Source: Novosphingopyxis sp965218915
Lineage (GTDB): Bacteria; Pseudomonadota; Alphaproteobacteria; Sphingomonadales; Sphingomonadaceae
Assembly (NCBI RefSeq): GCF_965218915.1
Contig: NZ_OZ244708.1
Coordinates: 1,116,001-1,180,000, forward strand
Length of the DNA stretch: 64,000 nucleotides
Reading direction: 5' to 3'
Made by a program: the position numbers and the translations under genes. Below, in pieces: positions 60,130 to 64,000 of this stretch; position 1 is the first letter of the stretch; the number at the start of each line of letters is the position of its first letter. Under the pieces are notes generated by a model, which saw only the letters and a list, made by a program, of their open reading frames with translations, made no database searches and had not been told where the DNA came from.

Positions 60130-60867
60130 ATGACTCGCAATGCCCGGATATGGCTGCCCCTTCTGCTCGGCGCGTCGAGCCTGCCGCTCGCCGCCGCTCC
60201 CGCTGCGGCCGCTGAGGTCGCGATCGCCTCGCAAGGCCCGGTGGTCTCGCTCAGCGTCACCGAGGAGGTGCGCTCCAGTCCCGACGCGGCCAGCTTCGGC
60301 ACGGGCGTTACCACCAAGGCGCCGACGGCGAAGGAGGCGCTGCGCCAGAACAGCCAGCAGATGCAGGCGCTGATCGATCGCATCAAGGGCCTCGGCGTCG
60401 CCGACAAGGATATCCAGACCACCGGCATCAATCTGAATGCCCAATATGATTACCAGCAGGACCAGGAGCCCCGTTTCATCGGTTATCAGGTGAACAATTC
60501 CGTGATGGTCACGGTGCATGATATCGACCGGCTGGGCGAAATGCTTGACGCGGTCGTCGCAGGGGGCGCGAACAATCTGAACGGGCCGAATTTCTTCATC
60601 GACGACGATAGCGCGGTGAAGGCGGAAGCCCGCAGCCGCGCGGTCCAGAGCGCCGAGGCCCAGGCGCGGTCCTACGCCAAGGCGGCGGGCTATTCGGATA
60701 TCCGCCTGCTGACTATTTCGGAGGCGGTGTATCATGGCGGCGGTGGCCCCCAGCCGCCGCGTCCGATGGCCGCGCGCTTCGCCGCCGCGGACAGCGCCGC
60801 CCCGGTGCAGCCGGGCGAAGTCGGCACGAGCGTTACCGTGTCGTTCGAATATGAGATGGTGCGCTGA
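60130..60867 (+). CDS. SIMPL-domain (DUF541) periplasmic protein
   Basis: The 245-residue protein has a signal peptide (LLLGASSLPLAAAPAAAA) and a SIMPL domain: VVSLSVTEEVRSSPDAASFGTG, ALIDRIKGLGVADKDIQTTGI, YQVNNSVMVTVHDIDRLGEML and AEARSRAVQSAEAQARSYAKAAG. Related E. coli YggE affects oxidative-stress phenotypes, but the biochemical role is unknown. GGAGA precedes the ATG. It is upstream of the PepSY/two-component genes, with which it may or may not be co-transcribed. Confidence 0.88.
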   Translation: MTRNARIWLPLLLGASSLPLAAAPAAAAEVAIASQGPVVSLSVTEEVRSSPDAASFGTGVTTKAPTAKEALRQNSQQMQALIDRIKGLGVADKDIQTTGINLNAQYDYQQDQEPRFIGYQVNNSVMVTVHDIDRLGEMLDAVVAGGANNLNGPNFFIDDDSAVKAEARSRAVQSAEAQARSYAKAAGYSDIRLLTISEAVYHGGGGPQPPRPMAARFAAADSAAPVQPGEVGTSVTVSFEYEMVR

Positions 60868-60936
60868 GCGCTGATACACAGGCTGTCAGCGACATTCACA
60901 AAAGGTTCAATGCTTTGGGCCTATAGCGGACGGACG

Positions 60937-61245
60937 ATGCGTATTATATCCATCCTTCTGGCCGCGCTTCTTACGGCCACCGCCCCGCTTGTGCCGCTGA
61001 CCACCCAGTCTTTCGCGCAGGGTCATGACGACAATGACCGTGCGCGCAACCATCTTCGGGCCGGCGATACGTTGACGCTGCGCGAGATCGAGCGGCGCAT
61101 CCTGCCCAGAATGCGCGGCGCGCAGTATCTCGGCCCCGAATATGATGCCCGCGCGCAAGTCTACCGGCTCAAGTTCCTGAAAGACGGGCGGGTCTATTTC
61201 GTCGATGTCGATGCCACCACCGGCAGGATCATCGAGACTCGCTGA
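60937..61245 (+). CDS. Small secreted PepSY-like protein
   Basis: The 102-residue protein has a signal peptide (IISILLAALLTATAPLVPLT) and a single PepSY-like module (LTLREIERRILPRMRGAQYLG then VYFVDVDATTGRIIETR). Such modules often occur beside PhoP/PhoQ-type two-component systems. I start at ATG 60937 rather than 60910 because it begins the signal peptide directly. The response regulator starts about 90 bp downstream. Confidence 0.78.
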   Translation: MRIISILLAALLTATAPLVPLTTQSFAQGHDDNDRARNHLRAGDTLTLREIERRILPRMRGAQYLGPEYDARAQVYRLKFLKDGRVYFVDVDATTGRIIETR

Positions 61246-61336
61246 AGCTTCCGGTCGTTGCGCTCAAAGCCTTTGCCCTGAACCTGCGAACCGCCTAGTC
61301 GTTGCGGAGCAGCACGAAGCAGGCAATCCGGAGAAG

Positions 61337-62005
61337 ATGATGCGCGTCCTAATCGTCGAAGACGAACCCACGCTCGGCCAGCAGTTGAAATCCACGCTGG
61401 AGGGTATCGGCTATGCCGTCGACCTGTCGACCGACGGCGAGGACGGCCATTTCATGGGCTCCACCGAAAGCTACGACGCGATCATCCTCGATCTCGGCCT
61501 GCCCGAGATCGACGGCCTTACTGTGCTCGACCGCTGGCGCAAGGAGGGGCGCAAATTCCCCGTGCTGGTGCTGACCGCGCGCGACAGCTGGTCGGACAAG
61601 GTCGCAGGGCTCGATGCGGGCGCCGACGATTATCTGGCGAAACCGTTTCAGACCGAGGAACTCATCGCCCGCCTGCGCGCGCTCATTCGCCGCGCGTCGG
61701 GCAATGCCTCGAGCGAACTCAACGCGGGCGACGTTCGGCTCGACACGCGTTCGGGCAAGGTCACGCTGGCGGGCGCGCCGGTCAAGCTCACCGCGCAGGA
61801 ATACAAGCTCCTGAGCTACCTCATGCATCACAAGGGCAAGGTGGTCAGCCGCACCGAGCTGATCGAGCATATCTACGACCAGGATTTCGACCGTGACAGC
61901 AACACCATCGAGGTGTTCGTCACCCGCATCCGCAAGAAACTGGGCGCGGAAGTGATCACCACCATCCGTGGCCTCGGCTACAGCCTCGAGGATCCCGACG
62001 CCTGA
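61337..62005 (+). CDS. OmpR-family response regulator
   Basis: The 222-residue regulator has a receiver domain (VLIVEDEPTLGQQLKSTLEG; phosphorylated Asp in AIILDLGLPEIDG; VLTARDSWSDKVAGLDAGADDYLAKPF) and an OmpR winged helix (VKLTAQEYKLLSYLMHHKGKVVSRTELIEHIY, then IEVFVTRIRKKLG). PhoP of enterobacteria is the closest type I recall. The start at 61337 follows GGAGAAG; the longer frame overlaps the PepSY gene and is not conserved. Confidence 0.94.
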   Translation: MMRVLIVEDEPTLGQQLKSTLEGIGYAVDLSTDGEDGHFMGSTESYDAIILDLGLPEIDGLTVLDRWRKEGRKFPVLVLTARDSWSDKVAGLDAGADDYLAKPFQTEELIARLRALIRRASGNASSELNAGDVRLDTRSGKVTLAGAPVKLTAQEYKLLSYLMHHKGKVVSRTELIEHIYDQDFDRDSNTIEVFVTRIRKKLGAEVITTIRGLGYSLEDPDA

Positions 62006-62058
62006 ACAAGCCCGCCGCCATCGATTCCCAAAGCCTGACCGGCGCGCAGGAAGAGGCG

Positions 62059-63423
62059 GTGGCCGCGGACCCGCCGCCCGAGCCGCAAAGCACCGGCTCG
62101 CTGAGCAAGCGCATGATCGGCGTGGCGGCGCTGTGGATCGGCGTGTTGTTGCTCGGCGGCGGCCTCGCGCTCGACCGGGTGTTGGTGGGTTCGGTCGAGA
62201 GCAATTTCGACAATCAGCTCAATTATGTGCTGACCGCGATGATCGCCTCCTCGCAGATCGATCCGGACGGCGAAGTGCTGTTCAACCGCCCCCTCGGCGA
62301 CCAGCGGTTCCTCGAGCCCAATAGCGGTCTCTACTGGCAGATCAGCGGCAAGGGCTCGCCGGTCTACCCGTCGCGATCGTTATGGGACCGCACGCTGCCG
62401 GTCGATATCGATCGGACCTATCTGAAGCCGCATTTCCGCGACGTCGACAGCTTTCAGGGCGAGCCGCTCAGGCTGGTCGAGCGTACGATCATCCTGCCGG
62501 ACAGCGACACGCGCTGGAATTTTGCGGTGGCGCAAAGCACCGAGACGGTGAAGCAGGACGTGAAGGAACTGCGCTCCACCTTGCTGATCAGCTTCGCCAT
62601 CCTCGGCATCGGCCTGGTGGTCATGGCGGCGCTACAGACCTTTTACGGGTTGTGGCCGCTGCGCCAGGTGCGCCTTGCGATCGCCGAGATGCGATCCGGG
62701 CGCAAAAGCCGGATTACCGATCCCTTCCCCGAAGAGGTCATGCCGATGGTCGGCGAGCTCAATGCGCTGCTGGATCATAACGAGAAGCAGGCCGAGGAGG
62801 CACGGCGCCATGCCGGCAATCTCGCCCATGCGCTGAAGACCCCGCTCACCGTCGTGATGAACGCGGCGACCGCGCGCGCGCCCGACCTGGATCAGGTGGT
62901 GATGCGCGAATCCACCACCATGCGCCGCCAGGTCGACCACCACCTCGCCCGCGCGCGCGCCGTCGGCCGCCGCGGCCATGCCCACAGCCGCGCGGCGGTC
63001 TGGCCCTCGCTCGAATCGGTCGAGCGCGCGGTCGGGCGGCTATACGAGCATGTCCGGCTGGACATCAGCGGAGACAAGCACGCCGTGGTCGCCTGCGAAC
63101 GGCAGGACCTGGACGAAATGCTCGGCAATCTGATCGAAAACGCGGCCAAATACGGCGGCGGCAGCGTGTTCGTGACGGTCGAGGAATGCGAAGCCCGCGT
63201 GGAAATCCAGATCGAGGACGACGGCATGGGCATCCCTGAGATCGAACGCGAACGCATCTTCGCGCGCGGTGCCCGGCTCGATACCGGCAAGCCCGGGACA
63301 GGCCTGGGGCTGGCCATCGTTCGCGACGTCGCCGAAATCTACGAGGGCGGCATCACGCTGGAGGAGAGCGAGGATCTGGGCGGACTGCTCGCGCGGCTGT
63401 GGCTGCCGAAGGCGGCGGTGTGA
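62059..63423 (+). CDS. Sensor histidine kinase (PhoQ-like)
   Basis: The 454-residue kinase has two membrane helices (MIGVAALWIGVLLLGGGLAL and LLISFAILGIGLVVMAALQT) enclosing a periplasmic sensor of about 130 residues. A HAMP-like linker is followed by the H-box NLAHALKTPLTVV, N-box LDEMLGNLIENAAKYGG, IEDDGMGIPEIE and the G-box PGTGLGLAIVRDV. The start is GTG 62059 after AGAGG. It is the cognate partner of the regulator 53 bp upstream. The ligand is unknown; PhoQ-like sensors often respond to divalent cations or envelope stress. Confidence 0.92.
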   Translation: MAADPPPEPQSTGSLSKRMIGVAALWIGVLLLGGGLALDRVLVGSVESNFDNQLNYVLTAMIASSQIDPDGEVLFNRPLGDQRFLEPNSGLYWQISGKGSPVYPSRSLWDRTLPVDIDRTYLKPHFRDVDSFQGEPLRLVERTIILPDSDTRWNFAVAQSTETVKQDVKELRSTLLISFAILGIGLVVMAALQTFYGLWPLRQVRLAIAEMRSGRKSRITDPFPEEVMPMVGELNALLDHNEKQAEEARRHAGNLAHALKTPLTVVMNAATARAPDLDQVVMRESTTMRRQVDHHLARARAVGRRGHAHSRAAVWPSLESVERAVGRLYEHVRLDISGDKHAVVACERQDLDEMLGNLIENAAKYGGGSVFVTVEECEARVEIQIEDDGMGIPEIERERIFARGARLDTGKPGTGLGLAIVRDVAEIYEGGITLEESEDLGGLLARLWLPKAAV

Positions 63424-63564
63424 TCGGGCGAACGATGTTGAACGCTTCCGGCCCCCGGGAGTGGTTGCGGAGCCGTTGCTCATCGGGGCGCGGTATCGGG
63501 TAGTCTCAGATCGCTTCTTTTATATTGTTGTTTCAAGTTCATTGTATTTTGTTATATTCGTGTC

Positions 63565-63816
63565 ATGCAATCGATCCGGTATAGTCAGCGTGCGGATCGA
63601 GCCCTAGCCAGGATGCCGAAGCAACAGGCAGCGAAGATTGAGGAAAAAATCGAGCAATATGCGGTCGATCCGGAAAGCCTCTCCGCCAACGTCAAAAGGC
63701 TGCAAGGCACCACTGCCTTCCGTCTCCGCATTGACGCCTATCGGGTCATTTTCGACGAGGACGGAACGGTCCTCGACATTCTCGACATCGGCAAACGAGG
63801 AAGGATTTATCGATAG
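63565..63816 (+). CDS. RelE/ParE-family toxin
   Basis: The 83-residue protein matches RelE-type toxins: IRYSQRADRALARMPKQQAAKI, NVKRLQGTTAFRLRIDAYRVIFD and ILDIGKRGRIYR at the C-terminus. RelE members cleave mRNA on the ribosome; ParE members act on gyrase, and the sequence fits RelE better. The 140 bp upstream is AT-rich (TTTTATATTGTTG) against a GC-rich background, consistent with transfer. The probable antitoxin gene starts 41 bp downstream, so the order is toxin first. Confidence 0.85.
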   Translation: MQSIRYSQRADRALARMPKQQAAKIEEKIEQYAVDPESLSANVKRLQGTTAFRLRIDAYRVIFDEDGTVLDILDIGKRGRIYR

Positions 63817-63857
63817 ACCGTCTGCATCACGGGGGACATGGTAGAAAGCTAAGGATA

Positions 63858-64000
63858 ATGGACATCAATTATCATATTGTGGAGGACGGCATCGAAATGG
63901 CGACTTTGCTGCGGGCCGATCTGGAGAAATTGATCGAAGCGGCCGAGGACGCAGGCGATCTCGCTGCAGCCTATCAGGCGCGTAAAGAAATCGATGAAGC
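63858..64000 (+). CDS. Probable antitoxin of the RelE pair (partial)
   Basis: The reading frame starts with ATG after AAGGAT and runs off the window, so 47 residues are visible. It begins with a short beta-like segment (NYHIVEDGIEMATLL) and then a helical acidic part (ADLEKLIEAAEDAGDLAAAYQAR), typical of antitoxins encoded next to RelE toxins. A DNA-binding helix-turn-helix may follow beyond the edge. Confidence 0.7.
   Translation, partial: MDINYHIVEDGIEMATLLRADLEKLIEAAEDAGDLAAAYQARKEIDE

Overview
The window looks like chromosome of an alphaproteobacterium of the order Sphingomonadales. This rests on high GC with strong third-position bias, sphingomonad-like versions of UbiB, UbiE, CoaBC, HslUV and TamA/TamB, a homogentisate pathway, a TonB-dependent receptor, and many palindromic repeats of the kind scattered through sphingomonad genomes. 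I saw no rRNA, tRNA, CRISPR array, prophage or insertion-sequence transposase. Assignment below order level is not supported by what I can see.

Layout. 1-7.7 kb: an NfrB-like membrane glycosyltransferase with a partial membrane protein behind it, NhaA, a DUF885 lipoprotein, a periplasmic TonB-C-domain protein, a tandem repeat array, a MAPEG protein and a MoeB-like E1 enzyme. 7.9-13.1 kb: dut, coaBC, ubiB, ubiE and mutM. 13.2-16.6 kb: enolase and malate synthase G. 16.7-21.5 kb: tyrosine degradation through homogentisate (hppD, hmgA, fahA, maiA). 21.6-24.8 kb: three valine/isobutyryl-CoA catabolism enzymes. 24.9-27.1 kb: a TonB-dependent receptor. 27.3-34.1 kb: tamA, tamB and a small lipoprotein. 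34.1-41.0 kb: YihY, nth, dapB, a CPA2 antiporter, hslU and hslV. 41.2-49.5 kb: nucleotide-sugar genes (ugd, manC, manA, galE, wecC, a small membrane protein, wecB). 49.5-55.9 kb: a glycolate-oxidase-like flavoprotein, an ECF sigma/anti-sigma pair leading into a trimeric autotransporter adhesin with a strong terminator, and a truncated DUF1501 gene. 55.9-59.9 kb: sulfate activation (cysQ, a DUF2061 protein, cysNC, cysD). 60.1-64.0 kb: a SIMPL protein, a small PepSY-like protein, an OmpR/PhoQ-like two-component system and a RelE toxin with the start of its antitoxin.

How the parts connect. HppD, HmgA, MaiA and FahA form a complete route from 4-hydroxyphenylpyruvate to fumarate and acetoacetate. 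Malate synthase could help assimilate the acetyl units. CysD and CysNC make PAPS and CysQ removes PAP. The sugar genes would supply UDP-glucuronate, UDP-ManNAc, UDP-ManNAcA, UDP-galactose and GDP-mannose for a surface polysaccharide whose transferases and export genes lie elsewhere. TamA/TamB, the TonB receptor and the autotransporter add an outer-membrane theme.

The most unusual signal is non-coding. About fifteen loci carry palindromic elements of at least six sequence families, mostly with one design: two hairpins in inverted orientation, roughly 60-140 bp overall. Two lie in frame inside genes, one supplies a stop codon and one supplies a Shine-Dalgarno sequence. Two tandem arrays of one family face each other about 41 kb apart. 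In one of them a second 32-bp palindrome sits exactly in the hairpin loop of the first and is flanked by a 6-bp duplication.
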